Below are positions 1-7,633 of a stretch of 64,000 nt of DNA, one piece after another. The notes beneath the pieces are model-generated. The model worked only from the letters and a program-made list of their open reading frames with translations. It did not search any database and was not told where the DNA came from. Position 1 is the first letter of the stretch, and the number at the start of each line of letters is the position of its first letter. The position numbers were made by a program, and so were the translations under genes. Origin of the DNA: Amycolatopsis iheyensis (lineage in GTDB: Bacteria; Actinomycetota; Actinomycetes; Mycobacteriales; Pseudonocardiaceae); NCBI RefSeq assembly GCF_024703995.1, contig NZ_JAMXQV010000036.1:1-64000 (forward strand), written 5' to 3'.

Positions 1-129
1 CCGGCCGGGGTGCACCAGGTGTTCTGCCGGGCCACCGACAAGTCCGGCTACACCCAGACCGACCAGCGTGCGGGCACGGTGCCCGACGGCGCGACAGGGT
101 GGCACAACGTCACGTTCACCGCAGCCTAG
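1..129 (+). CDS. Molybdopterin-dependent oxidoreductase, sulfite-oxidase type (3' end only)
   Basis: Only the last 42 codons are in the window; the gene begins to the left. The visible tail contains VHQVFCRATDKSGYTQ and GWHNVTFTAA. That is the usual end of the C-terminal dimerisation (immunoglobulin-like) domain of sulfite-oxidase-family molybdoenzymes, where the chain stops shortly after a G-W-H-x-V strand. No catalytic residues are visible. Known members are exported or membrane-attached and transfer electrons to a periplasmic-side partner. The next genes encode fasciclin lipoproteins, a pairing often seen in actinomycetes. The family call rests on a short C-terminus, so it is probable rather than certain. 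Confidence 0.7.
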   Translation, partial: PAGVHQVFCRATDKSGYTQTDQRAGTVPDGATGWHNVTFTAA

Positions 130-243
130 AAATTTTCTTTCCGATCGACCAATCCGGTTCCCGCCGGGCCCCGAATCACCGGCAACAAGAGGTTCTCGCC
201 GACTCGGCAGCCTCAGCCGCGTAATCAATTGGAGTGAATTCTC

Positions 244-912
244 GTGCGTAACCTTCGTATTGCCGGAATCGGTCTGACCGCGGCCGCCGCGCTCACCCTC
301 ACCGCGTGCGGCAGCAGCGACTCCGGTTCGTCCGCCTCCAGCAGCGCCCCGGCGCCCTCGTCGTCGGCCGCCGCACCGTCCTCCAGCGCCGCCGCTTCGG
401 ACGGCATGACCACCAACGCCGACGTCTTCGGGCCCGCGTGCAGCCAGCTGCCGCAGGGCTCCGCGCCCGGCTCTCTCGACTCGATGGGCCCGCAGCCGGT
501 CGCCTCGGCCGCGTCGACGAACCCGCTGCTGACCAAGCTGGTCGCGGCGGTGAAGGCCACCAACCTGGTCGACACGCTCAACAGCCAGCCGGCCATCACG
601 GTGTTCGCGCCGGCCGACCCGGCGTTCGAGGCTTTGGGTGACGCGAAGTTCAAGGAGCTGGCGGGCAAGCCGGACCAGCTGGCGCCGATCCTGCAGTACC
701 ACGTCGTCGGCAAGCGTTACGACGCCAAGGGTCTCGCCGCCGCCGGCACCGTCGACTCGCTGAACACCGCGGGTGGGCCGCTGAAGATCGAGGGCTCGGG
801 CGAGAACATGACCGTCAACGGCGCGAAGATCCTGTGCGGCAACATCCCCACGAAGAACGCCACGGTCTTCGTGATCGACAAGGTGCTGACCCCCGGCACC
901 AACAAGAACTGA
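244..912 (+). CDS. Fasciclin-domain lipoprotein (copy 1)
   Basis: 222 residues from a GTG start with GGAG about nine bases upstream. Residues 1-22 form a lipoprotein signal ending in the lipobox LTAC, so C22 should be lipidated and the protein anchored outside the membrane. A Ser/Ala/Pro-rich linker (about 23-60) precedes one fasciclin (FAS1) domain (about 80-220). That domain includes the conserved start TLNSQPAITVFAPADPAFEAL and the YHVV strand. FAS1 domains mediate adhesion or act as partners of redox proteins; mycobacterial MPT70/MPT83 are the best-known relatives. A molybdoenzyme lies directly upstream and a second, similar gene follows, so a tandem duplication is likely. A strong hairpin ends the unit. 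Confidence 0.9.
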   Translation: MRNLRIAGIGLTAAAALTLTACGSSDSGSSASSSAPAPSSSAAAPSSSAAASDGMTTNADVFGPACSQLPQGSAPGSLDSMGPQPVASAASTNPLLTKLVAAVKATNLVDTLNSQPAITVFAPADPAFEALGDAKFKELAGKPDQLAPILQYHVVGKRYDAKGLAAAGTVDSLNTAGGPLKIEGSGENMTVNGAKILCGNIPTKNATVFVIDKVLTPGTNKN

Positions 913-946
913 CAACCGGCTTGGCCGCCGACGGGCGGCCGGCATC

Positions 947-997
947 GGACGGCTGCCCCGGGCTCCACTTACCTCCTGGAGCCCGGGGCAGCCGTCC
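947..997 (+). terminator. Perfect 21-bp hairpin after fasciclin copy 1
   Basis: Two perfectly complementary 21-base arms (947-967 and 977-997) enclose a nine-base loop, starting 35 bases after the stop codon. There is only a short T-containing tail, as is common for terminators in high-GC actinomycetes. It separates the two fasciclin genes into independent transcripts. Confidence 0.8.
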
Positions 998-1321
998 TTC
1001 GCTGTCCGAGCCGGGACAGCGAGCGCAGTCTGGCGGCGGGTAGCAGGAGATCCGCCGCCGGGGACGCCGAAGCGGCGGCGTCCGCCGGTCGTCGCCACCG
1101 CCGGATCACTCCAGGGCCGTGGCGGCGATCGGCCCCTGGGCGCGCAGCGGCTCGCTCACGGACTCAGGGGAAAACCCCATCTCGCCGTTCGAGCTGACGC
1201 TTCGAACGGATTGGATTCACCAGTCGCCCGATCGGGTGGTCGGCGCGATCCGGGCCATCCCAGTCGACCGACGTTGCGAATCCACAGTGGACGTTGTTGC
1301 CCGTTCACTCAGGAGTGCTTC
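998..1321. other. Intergenic region upstream of fasciclin copy 2
   Basis: No convincing coding sequence. It contains a small GC-rich inverted repeat (GACGCCG near 1063 and CGGCGTC near 1076) and must hold the promoter for the second fasciclin gene. I could not identify that promoter with confidence. An AGGAG ribosome-binding site at 1311-1315 precedes the GTG start of that gene. Confidence 0.5.
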
Positions 1322-1927
1322 GTGACGAAAGTTCGCCTTGCCGGTACGGGTCTGGCGGTGGCCGCCGCGTTCACGTTGACCGCGTGCGGCAGCGGCGTTG
1401 CCGCTTCCTCGGCCGGTGCGGCCGTCTCGATGGCGCCGGTTCCGGGCGCCGGCACCAGCGGAACCCCTGATGGGGTGACCACCGACGCCGACGTGTTCGG
1501 CTCGGCTTGTCCGCGGTTGCCGCTGGCGTCGATGGGCTCGCAGCCGGTCGCCTCGGCCACGTCGGCGAACCCGCTGCTCACCAGGTTGTCGGCCGCGGTG
1601 AAAGCCGTCGGCCTGGTCGACACGCTCAACAGCAGTCCGGCCATGACGGTGTTCGCTCCCGCCGATCCCGCTTTCTCGGCGTGGAGCGGCGCCGAGCTGG
1701 TCCCGATCCTCATGCATCACGTCGTCGGCGCGCGCTACGACGCCAAGGGCCTCGCCACCGCTGGTTCCGTTGCCTCGCTCGACACCGCCGGTGGCCCGGT
1801 GAAGATCGAGGGCTCGGGCGAGAACATGACCATCGGCGGCGCCAAGATCCTGTGCGGCAACATCCCCACGAAGAACGCCACGGTCTTCGTGATCGACAAG
1901 GTCCTGGCCCGCGAGCCCGCCGGATGA
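1322..1927 (+). CDS. Fasciclin-domain lipoprotein (copy 2)
   Basis: 201 residues from the GTG at 1322, chosen because AGGAG lies seven bases upstream and because translation from there gives a proper lipoprotein signal. The reading frame is open further 5' but has no such features. The signal ends in LTAC (C22), followed by a short linker and one FAS1 domain with TLNSSPAMTVFAPADPAF. It is about 20 residues shorter than copy 1, lacking part of the linker and a segment before the HHVV strand. The last third is almost identical to copy 1 at DNA level, pointing to recent duplication or gene conversion. Expected on the outer face of the membrane. Confidence 0.9.
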   Translation: MTKVRLAGTGLAVAAAFTLTACGSGVAASSAGAAVSMAPVPGAGTSGTPDGVTTDADVFGSACPRLPLASMGSQPVASATSANPLLTRLSAAVKAVGLVDTLNSSPAMTVFAPADPAFSAWSGAELVPILMHHVVGARYDAKGLATAGSVASLDTAGGPVKIEGSGENMTIGGAKILCGNIPTKNATVFVIDKVLAREPAG

Positions 1928-1983
1928 CACCGACTTCCGGGCCGCGAACACCGTTCCCTTGCGGTTGGGCCCGGAACGCAGAA

Positions 1984-2025
1984 CGGCCGCCGCGGTCTCC
2001 CGATCACCGGGAACCGCGGCGGCCG
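1984..2025. terminator. GC-rich hairpin after fasciclin copy 2
   Basis: Arms at 1984-2002 and 2008-2025 pair over about 17 bases with one bulge and a five-base loop. It starts about 57 bases after the stop and lies between two convergent genes, so it can serve both strands. Confidence 0.65.
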
Positions 2026-2066
2026 CCGCTTACCTGCCGACAGCTCGAAGAGCTTCAGCACCGAGA

Positions 2067-2101
2067 GCGGTGGGTGCGGGCGGGGACCCCGCACCCACCG
2101 C
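2067..2101 (-). terminator. Hairpin after the IniB-like gene
   Basis: A perfect 14-bp stem (2067-2080 with 2088-2101) with a seven-base loop begins six bases beyond the stop codon of the minus-strand IniB-like gene. The position and perfect pairing make it that gene's terminator. Confidence 0.75.
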
Positions 2102-2107
2102 GAGGCC

Positions 2108-2974
2108 CTAGTGGGGCAGGTGGACGTCGTTGCCGGAGCCGATGGTCAGGTGGCTCAGGTCGGCGCCGATGTTCCCGCTGAGCGCGCCCTCGCCGATGTT
2201 GCCGACGACGTCGTGGACGTCGGAGACGCTGCCGGCGTGGGAGGCGATGTCGCCGACGTGGTTGGTGACATCGCCGAGGGTGCCGTTGTGGCTGATGTCG
2301 CCGAGGTGGTTGGTGACGTCGCCGACGCCGTGGGCGGTGATGTCGCCGACGGTGTGCTCGAGACCGGTGTTCGCGCCGAGGTTGCCGGTGAGGTCGCCGA
2401 TCGTGGAGCCGACGCCCTGCGCGCCATCGACGGCCGAGGTGACGCCGGAGAGGTTCTCGATGCCGGAGGTGAGGTTGCCGCCGTCGAGGGCACCGGTGAC
2501 GTCGCCGCCCGCGACGTGCCCGGTGACGTCGCCGACGGCGCCGGTGACGGTGGTGACCGGGTCGGCCTGGCCGCCGCCGATGTGGTCGATGCTGCTGGTG
2601 AGGTCGCCCGCGGCGGAGAACGGGTCGGTGATGTTCTGGGTGAGCGCGGTCATCCCGCTGACCGCGCCGAGGACGTTGTTCTCGGAGGTGGCGTCGCCGA
2701 GCGCGAAGTTCTGGGTGAGGGCCTTGAGCTGCTCGATGGCGCCGGCCTGGCCGGTGGTGATCGAGTCGAGGTTCAGGCCGTTCGCGCCGCCGAGGTTGCC
2801 GACCGGGGCGAAGTCGAGCACCAGCGGGAGGATGTCGTGCAGGTCGGCGCCGGAGATGTCGCCGAGGCCCGCGCCGTCGAGCGTGCCCTGCGGGTCGTCG
2901 CCGAAGGCGCTGCGGGCGGAGGAGTCGTTGAGCAGGTTGAGCGTGAATTCGTACAGCGACTGCGCGGGGTTCAT
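2108..2974 (-). CDS. IniB N-terminal-domain protein
   Basis: 288 residues from an ATG preceded by AGAGGAA. Residues about 4-55 (SLYEFTLNLLNDSSARSAF and the following DPQGTLDGAGL stretch) match the N-terminal domain of IniB, the first product of the isoniazid-inducible operon of mycobacteria. The remaining 230 residues are Gly/Ala/Asp-rich and repetitive, with many copies of a G-D-V/I-T-x-H type unit such as GDVTNHLGDISHNGTLGDVT, and no membrane segment. In mycobacteria the operon is switched on by cell-wall stress; the molecular role of IniB is not settled. The gene stands alone, without iniA/iniC dynamin partners. It is divergent from a large ATPase/LuxR-type regulator, which mirrors the iniR-iniBAC layout. 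Confidence 0.75.
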   Translation of the reverse strand: MNPAQSLYEFTLNLLNDSSARSAFGDDPQGTLDGAGLGDISGADLHDILPLVLDFAPVGNLGGANGLNLDSITTGQAGAIEQLKALTQNFALGDATSENNVLGAVSGMTALTQNITDPFSAAGDLTSSIDHIGGGQADPVTTVTGAVGDVTGHVAGGDVTGALDGGNLTSGIENLSGVTSAVDGAQGVGSTIGDLTGNLGANTGLEHTVGDITAHGVGDVTNHLGDISHNGTLGDVTNHVGDIASHAGSVSDVHDVVGNIGEGALSGNIGADLSHLTIGSGNDVHLPH

Positions 2975-3236
2975 CGATCAGGCTTCCTCTGGGGGAACGG
3001 GTTGCGTCGTCGACCACGGGGATCACCGACCGCACCGAAGCTAGGGCGCTGACCGGGTGGCGGACATCGGGTGTGACGCCTAACGGTGATCTTCGGAATC
3101 CCTGAGGGGGCTCTGCGACCCGTTAGGGGGTAACCCGATCGAGTGGCGTGGGTCTCATCTCGGAACGAGGGCCGCCGCGCCCATCTTCAGCGGCTCCCAG
3201 GACCGAACCTCTTACGGGTGGCCATTCCGGGTCGCC
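2975..3236. promoter_or_regulatory. Divergent promoter region between IniB-like gene and its putative regulator
   Basis: 262 bases separate the two divergent starts. The AGAGGAA ribosome-binding site of the IniB-like gene lies at its left edge. No coding sequence is apparent and I cannot assign -10/-35 boxes reliably. By analogy with mycobacterial iniBAC, binding sites for the regulator should lie here. Confidence 0.45.
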
Positions 3237-5642
3237 GTGACGGGAGGCGTCGTGGAGGAGCTGCTGTCGGCCCGGCTGCGGGAACTGCTGGCCGGGATCG
3301 AGGCCCGTCCGGGTGATCCGGTGCGGCTGGTCCTGACCGGAGCCCACGGGCACGGCAAGTCGACGGTCCTGAACGCGATCAGCCGGCGGTACCACGCGGC
3401 CGGCGTCCCGGTGATCGGCCGGGATGACCTCTTCGCGACCACGCCCGGGGCCGGTGCGGCGGTGCTGCTCGACGACGCCGAGACGCTCACCCCGGAGGCC
3501 GGCGCGGCCCTGCTCAGGCTCGCCGAAAGCACGTCCAGGCTGGTGCTCACCCACACCCCGGGGGTGGCGGGCTCGGTCGTCGCCATGCTGGCCGGGGCGC
3601 CGGCCCAGTACCTGCGCTTGACGCCGTGGAGCCCGGGTGACGTCGTCCGGTTCGCCGGCGACGTGCTCGGCCGGCAGCTCACCTGGGAGCGGGCGGTCTC
3701 GGTGCAGCGGGCCACGAGCGGCGTGCCGCGGCTCGTGACGCGCTGCTTGCGGGGCAACGCCGTAGAAGAGCTGATCGACCAGCTGCGGGCCGAGCTGGAC
3801 GGCCTGGACGAACCGGGGCTCGCCTACCTGGTCGCGGCCGGCGCCGGCAGCCGGAGTGACCTGGAACTGCTCGCCGTCGCGCTGGACCGGCCCCGAGACG
3901 AGGTGTCCGCCGTGGTCGAGCGGGTTCGGGCCGCCGGGCTGCTCGCCGCCGACGGCGCGGTGCCGCCGGTCGTGGCGCGGGCGGTGCGCGAACACGCCGG
4001 TGTCGATCGCCGGTTGACCGTGCTGGTTCGGATGCTGGAAGTTCAGCTGGCCGCCGGGCGGCCGGTGCTGGCGATCGCGCGGGAGCTGCTGCGGCTCGGC
4101 GCGGCGGGCGGTCTCGTCCGCGCCGGGTTCGAGGCGGGGGCCGCTGAGGTCGTCGCCGAGGATCCGGCACTCGCTTTCGACCTCTACGCCGCCGCGGAGC
4201 ACGCCGGCAGCTCGCGGATCCGCCTGGCGCCGGACTGGGCGCGCGCGGCGGTGCTGAGCGGGCGGCTCGACGCCGCGCTGCGGCTCGGCGACGAACTGCT
4301 GAGCGCCGACGAGCAGCACACGCGGGCTCGCGGAGCGCTTGTCGTCGGCACGGTGATCGCCCGCCGCGGTGACCTGGCCCGTGGCGCGGAGCTCCTGCGC
4401 TGGTCCGCCGATCCCGGGGCGGCTCGGCTGGCGGACCTGGCCGCGATCGCGCTCGGGGAGACCGTCGAGGAGGTGCTCGACGTGCCGGGGGAGCCGGCTC
4501 GGACCTACGGGCACGTCGCCGCGCTGCTGCTCGGCGGCATCCGGGAGTCCGTGGCCGGGCGGCCCGAGACCGCGTTGTCGACCTTGCTGGGCGCGGCGGA
4601 TTCGGCGGCGGCCACCGGGACCGGGCATCTCTTGCCGGACTCGCCCGCCGTGCTCACGGCGCTGGTCGCGTTGCACGCGGGTGAGTTCGACCTCGCCCGC
4701 GGCGTGCTCGAGCGGGCCGGCGGGGGAGAGCGGCACACGCTGCTGCTCGGCTGGACGGCGATGCTGCGGGGCGACCTCGCCACCGCGGAAGCCCACCGCG
4801 CCGCGGTGCGCCGGCCGGAAAGCCGCCTCGCACCGCGTGACGAGCTCTTCCTGCACGGGCTGGAGCTGGGGCTGGCTCGCCGCGGCGGGACGCCCGAGGC
4901 CGTGCGGGAACGCTGGAGAGCGGCGTACGAAGCCGTGATGCGGCAACCGATCGACCTGTTCGCCCTGCTGCCACTGGGCGAGATGCTCGTGGCCGCGGCC
5001 CGGCTCGAGGAGGGCTATCGCGTGACGATGCACCGCGACCGCGCCTTCGCGCTGCTCGACCGGCTCGGCGCCCCGGTGCTGTGGTCGGTGTGGCTGCACT
5101 GGGCCGCGTTCCACGCGGCCATCGTCTCCGGCGACGGCGACACCGCGCGGAAGGCGTTGCGCCCGTTGACCACTGCCTCGGATTCCGGACGTTTGGCGGA
5201 GGCGTTCGCCGCCGCGGGTGGGCAATGGCTGGCGGTCATCGAGGGGTCCATCGAGGTCGCGGCGGTCTTGGCCGCCGCGGAGCTGCTCGGCCGCGCCGGC
5301 CTGACGTGGGACGCGGCCAGGCTGGCCGGTCAGGCCGCCGTCCGGGCCACCGACCGTGCGGCCATGGTGACGCTCCTGCGCGCGGCCAAGCAGTTCCCGG
5401 TCGGCGCCACCGCGTCCGCCACGCCGCCGACGGCCACCGAGCCGCCGGCTTTGACCGCGCGCGAACGCGACATCGGGCGGCTGTTCGTCGTCGGGCACAC
5501 CTACAAGGAGATCGGCGAGCAGCTGTACATCTCCGGCAAGACCGTCGAACACCACATGGCCCGCATCCGGGCCAAGCTCGGGGTCTCCGACCGCCGCACC
5601 CTTGCGACGTTGCTGGGCGGCATGCTGGGCGACGCGAGCTGA
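3237..5642 (+). CDS. Large ATPase with C-terminal LuxR-type HTH (IniR-like regulator)
   Basis: 801 residues from a GTG; a second in-frame GTG lies 15 bases downstream. An N-terminal P-loop domain carries a Walker A at residues 35-43 (GAHGHGKST) and a Walker B-like VLLDDAE about 45 residues later. A long helical, repeat-rich middle follows. The C-terminal 60 residues are a LuxR/GerE HTH (LTARERDIGRLFVVGHTYKE, then ISGKTVEHHMARIRAKLGVSDR). This is the LAL/MalT-type layout: a signal-sensing ATPase that binds DNA as a dimer. Its divergence from an IniB-domain gene suggests it is the counterpart of mycobacterial IniR, which activates iniBAC under cell-wall stress. That link is inferred from position and architecture only. 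Confidence 0.8.
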   Translation: MTGGVVEELLSARLRELLAGIEARPGDPVRLVLTGAHGHGKSTVLNAISRRYHAAGVPVIGRDDLFATTPGAGAAVLLDDAETLTPEAGAALLRLAESTSRLVLTHTPGVAGSVVAMLAGAPAQYLRLTPWSPGDVVRFAGDVLGRQLTWERAVSVQRATSGVPRLVTRCLRGNAVEELIDQLRAELDGLDEPGLAYLVAAGAGSRSDLELLAVALDRPRDEVSAVVERVRAAGLLAADGAVPPVVARAVREHAGVDRRLTVLVRMLEVQLAAGRPVLAIARELLRLGAAGGLVRAGFEAGAAEVVAEDPALAFDLYAAAEHAGSSRIRLAPDWARAAVLSGRLDAALRLGDELLSADEQHTRARGALVVGTVIARRGDLARGAELLRWSADPGAARLADLAAIALGETVEEVLDVPGEPARTYGHVAALLLGGIRESVAGRPETALSTLLGAADSAAATGTGHLLPDSPAVLTALVALHAGEFDLARGVLERAGGGERHTLLLGWTAMLRGDLATAEAHRAAVRRPESRLAPRDELFLHGLELGLARRGGTPEAVRERWRAAYEAVMRQPIDLFALLPLGEMLVAAARLEEGYRVTMHRDRAFALLDRLGAPVLWSVWLHWAAFHAAIVSGDGDTARKALRPLTTASDSGRLAEAFAAAGGQWLAVIEGSIEVAAVLAAAELLGRAGLTWDAARLAGQAAVRATDRAAMVTLLRAAKQFPVGATASATPPTATEPPALTARERDIGRLFVVGHTYKEIGEQLYISGKTVEHHMARIRAKLGVSDRRTLATLLGGMLGDAS

Positions 5643-5702
5643 AACCGACTCACCTCACCGGTGCAGCCACCGGCGGGTGACGGTCAAGCTCTTCGCCCGC
5701 CG

Positions 5703-5892
5703 AAGAACCCGGGGACCGGCCGCGCCCGCTGCAGGTTTCACCCGAGCTCTTCTCGCAGGGCTTCGCTGAGAGACCTTCGACGGCGAACTTCGAGGCGCTG
5801 TACAGCACTCTTCCGGTTCCGGAAGTGAAGCCGGCACTGGAGCTGATGGTCAGAATGCGGCCCGAGCGCTGGGCTCGCATGGCGGGTATTGC
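5703..5892 (-). pseudogene. Short-chain dehydrogenase/reductase remnant, frameshifted
   Basis: The minus strand encodes AIPAMRAQRSGRILTISSSA and then GRVLYSASKFAVEGLS. This is the catalytic part of an SDR enzyme, with the conserved serine strand and the YxxxK motif (Y-S-A-S-K). The frame then shifts: the homologous continuation EALREELG is found one frame over and ends in a stop. The N-terminal Rossmann glycine motif is missing, because a stop lies just upstream in frame. The enzyme is therefore dead; only about 60 residues of a roughly 250-residue family remain. Confidence 0.8.
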
Positions 5893-5911
5893 GGCGCGGG
5901 GTGGAAAGGGT

Positions 5912-6242
5912 CGTCACCCTGCACGCCGGTGATCTTCGGCGCCGCCCTCGGATCAGCCGAGGTCTGGCGGTAACGACGTCGCCGGGCTGCGGCGGACTCG
6001 GCGGGCCGGTCGTCCGTGAGGTTTGCGCTGGTGAGGTCGCGCAATCGCTGAGGTTTCGCGGAGCGTCGCACCGGAAGGATTGCCCGGCCGGCCTTTGCCT
6101 CGGCCGGGCAGTACCGCCACAGCCGCGCCCACATCGTCGGGGACGGCCTCGGTGACCGGGTGGGTGCGCAGGCAGCCGGTGACGCTGGTCGGTTTCGGGC
6201 AGGTAGTGCCGGCGAAAGAGGAACGCGGCTGTCGAGCGTGAC
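5912..6242. other. Intergenic region, no gene seen
   Basis: About 330 bases between the SDR remnant and phoU. Open frames here show no recognisable domain and no good start/ribosome-binding-site pair. Probably the decayed 5' part of the SDR locus plus the phoU 3' untranslated region. Confidence 0.4.
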
Positions 6243-6884
6243 TCACCGCGGGAGGTCTCCGGTGCTGGCGAACTCGAGGCGCTTGGCGACCGAGACGGCT
6301 TGGTCGGCGAAGCGTTCGTAGAAGCGGGTGGTCAGGGCCGCGGTCACGGCGGCTCGCTGGTCGTGACCCCAGTCCTCGCCGGTGAGGCCGGCGAGGAGGT
6401 CGGCGTGCAGGGTGTCGACGGCTTCGTCGGCCTGGCGGAGTTCCTGGAAACCGTCGGTTCCGGTCCGGATCTGGGTGGCGACTCGCTCGGCAATTTCGGT
6501 GTCCAGGCAGCCCATGCGCTCGAACGTCGGCGCGAGCTCGGGGGGAACGGCCGGTGAGGGGTGGGCGAAGCGGGCGGTGTCGGCGATGTGCGCGGCCAGG
6601 TCTCCCATGCGTTCGATCTTTTCGGCGCAGTAGACGACGGCCAGGACGCGTCGCAGGTCGCCGGCGACGGGGGCCTGCAGGGCCAGCAGCGCGTAGGCGT
6701 CTTCTTCGCATTGGGCGCGTTGCGCGTCGAGGGTGTCGTCGGCGGCGATGACCTGCTGGGCGAGCCCGAGGTCGGCGTTGATCAGGGCGGTCGTGGCGTC
6801 GCGGATCGCGCTCGCGGCGGCGTCGCACATGTCGGCGAGCCGTGCGGTGAGGCGGTGCAGATCGTCCTGGAACCCTTCGCGCAT
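6243..6884 (-). CDS. phoU: Phosphate signalling regulator PhoU
   Basis: 213 residues, the usual PhoU length. The sequence is all-helical with the two PhoU repeats. The first carries a VLAVVYCAEKIERMGDLAAH segment, the family's metal-binding E-x-x-x-D signature (E-K-I-E-R-M-G-D). The second ends in the related RFYERFADQAVSVAKRL. PhoU is a cytoplasmic protein linking the Pst phosphate transporter to the sensor kinase and restraining the Pho response. No pst or two-component genes are next to it. It starts 19 bases after a TetR-family gene on the same strand, with AGGATGA as ribosome-binding site, so it is probably co-transcribed with that regulator. Confidence 0.9.
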   Translation of the reverse strand: MREGFQDDLHRLTARLADMCDAAASAIRDATTALINADLGLAQQVIAADDTLDAQRAQCEEDAYALLALQAPVAGDLRRVLAVVYCAEKIERMGDLAAHIADTARFAHPSPAVPPELAPTFERMGCLDTEIAERVATQIRTGTDGFQELRQADEAVDTLHADLLAGLTGEDWGHDQRAAVTAALTTRFYERFADQAVSVAKRLEFASTGDLPR

Positions 6885-6903
6885 GACCGGTCATCCTAGC
6901 GCT

Positions 6904-7506
6904 TCAGAGCCGAGTGCTGAGGACGTAGTCGACGGCGGCGTGCAGTGTCTCGGTTTCGGTGGTCAGGATCGATTCTTCGGCGGGCAGGGCTCGTTCGATC
7001 GAAAGTCCGTTGAGGACGGTCACGAGAAACCTGGCCCGGCGCCGGTTGTCGCCGTCGGCGATGGCGCCTTCGTTCTTGAGGACGGTCAGCCAGTATTCGA
7101 CCCGGCGTTGCGCCTCCCCCTGAACGGCCAGGTACGCGGCGCGGTTCTCATCGGTGTGGCCGGGTTCGATGTAGGTCTTGAAGATCTCGGCCCAGGCGGC
7201 TCGCGCTTGGTCTCCCACGCCGGCGAGGGAGAGCACTTGCCGGAGGCAGTCGATCAGCCGTTCCCGCGCCGGCGTCGCCCGGTCGTGGATCCGGTCGCCT
7301 GGGGTGAGCACGTCGTAGACACCGGCGAGCACGGCGTCCTGCAGGACGCGCTGCGTCGGGAAGTGGTACCTGAGCGAGCCGGTGCTCACCCCGGCCCGCG
7401 CCGCGACCGCCCGCACGCTGAGCCGCGCCCCCGGATCCTCTCCGAACATCGCCATGGCCGCCCGAAGGATCCGCTCCCGGCTGCCGCCAGCTGTCTCCTG
7501 ATTCAC
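6904..7506 (-). CDS. TetR-family transcriptional repressor
   Basis: 200 residues from the GTG at 7506, chosen over an upstream in-frame GTG because GAGGAGG lies just before it and the upstream codons run into the operator. Residues about 8-55 form the TetR HTH (SRERILRAAMAMFGEDPGAR, then VSTGSLRYHFPTQRVLQDAV). The rest is the all-helical ligand and dimer domain. It is divergent from a membrane-protein gene. The shared 127-base gap contains two copies of a TAGCAC-N3-GTGnTA palindrome, which makes it the likely repressor of both directions. phoU follows directly. The ligand is unknown. Confidence 0.9.
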   Translation of the reverse strand: MNQETAGGSRERILRAAMAMFGEDPGARLSVRAVAARAGVSTGSLRYHFPTQRVLQDAVLAGVYDVLTPGDRIHDRATPARERLIDCLRQVLSLAGVGDQARAAWAEIFKTYIEPGHTDENRAAYLAVQGEAQRRVEYWLTVLKNEGAIADGDNRRRARFLVTVLNGLSIERALPAEESILTTETETLHAAVDYVLSTRL

Positions 7507-7533
7507 CGGCGCACCTCCTCTGACACACCGTAC

Positions 7534-7548
7534 TAGCACGCTGTGCTA
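7534..7548. promoter_or_regulatory. TetR operator 1
   Basis: Perfect palindrome TAGCAC-GCT-GTGCTA, 28 bases upstream of the TetR start codon. A second copy lies 34 bases away (start to start). Repeated palindromes in a TetR divergent gap are the standard sign of the autoregulatory operator. Confidence 0.75.
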
Positions 7549-7567
7549 CGGTCGCGGCCGACCGCAG

Positions 7568-7582
7568 TAGCACAGTGTGTTA
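7568..7582. promoter_or_regulatory. TetR operator 2
   Basis: TAGCAC-AGT-GTGTTA, one base off a perfect palindrome and matching operator 1 in both half-sites. It lies 52 bases upstream of the membrane-protein start and so is placed to block that promoter. Confidence 0.7.
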
Positions 7583-7633
7583 GTCGCCAGGTCGATGTGC
7601 CCGGTGCGCCGCTGTCCGACCCAGGAAACGGAC

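Noticed and set aside
2150..2560. CRISPR-like array in the repetitive IniB-like gene
   Set aside because: Repeats are in-frame GDVT-type codons of variable spacing, not constant repeats with unique spacers. No cas gene is present.
2111..3052. Two long plus-strand frames over the IniB-like gene
   Set aside because: Products of the repetitive GC-rich codons of the minus-strand gene; no ribosome-binding site, no domain.
3123..5555. 810-codon minus-strand open frame
   Set aside because: Antisense shadow of the ATPase/LuxR regulator; Arg/Gln/Pro-rich, no recognisable domain.
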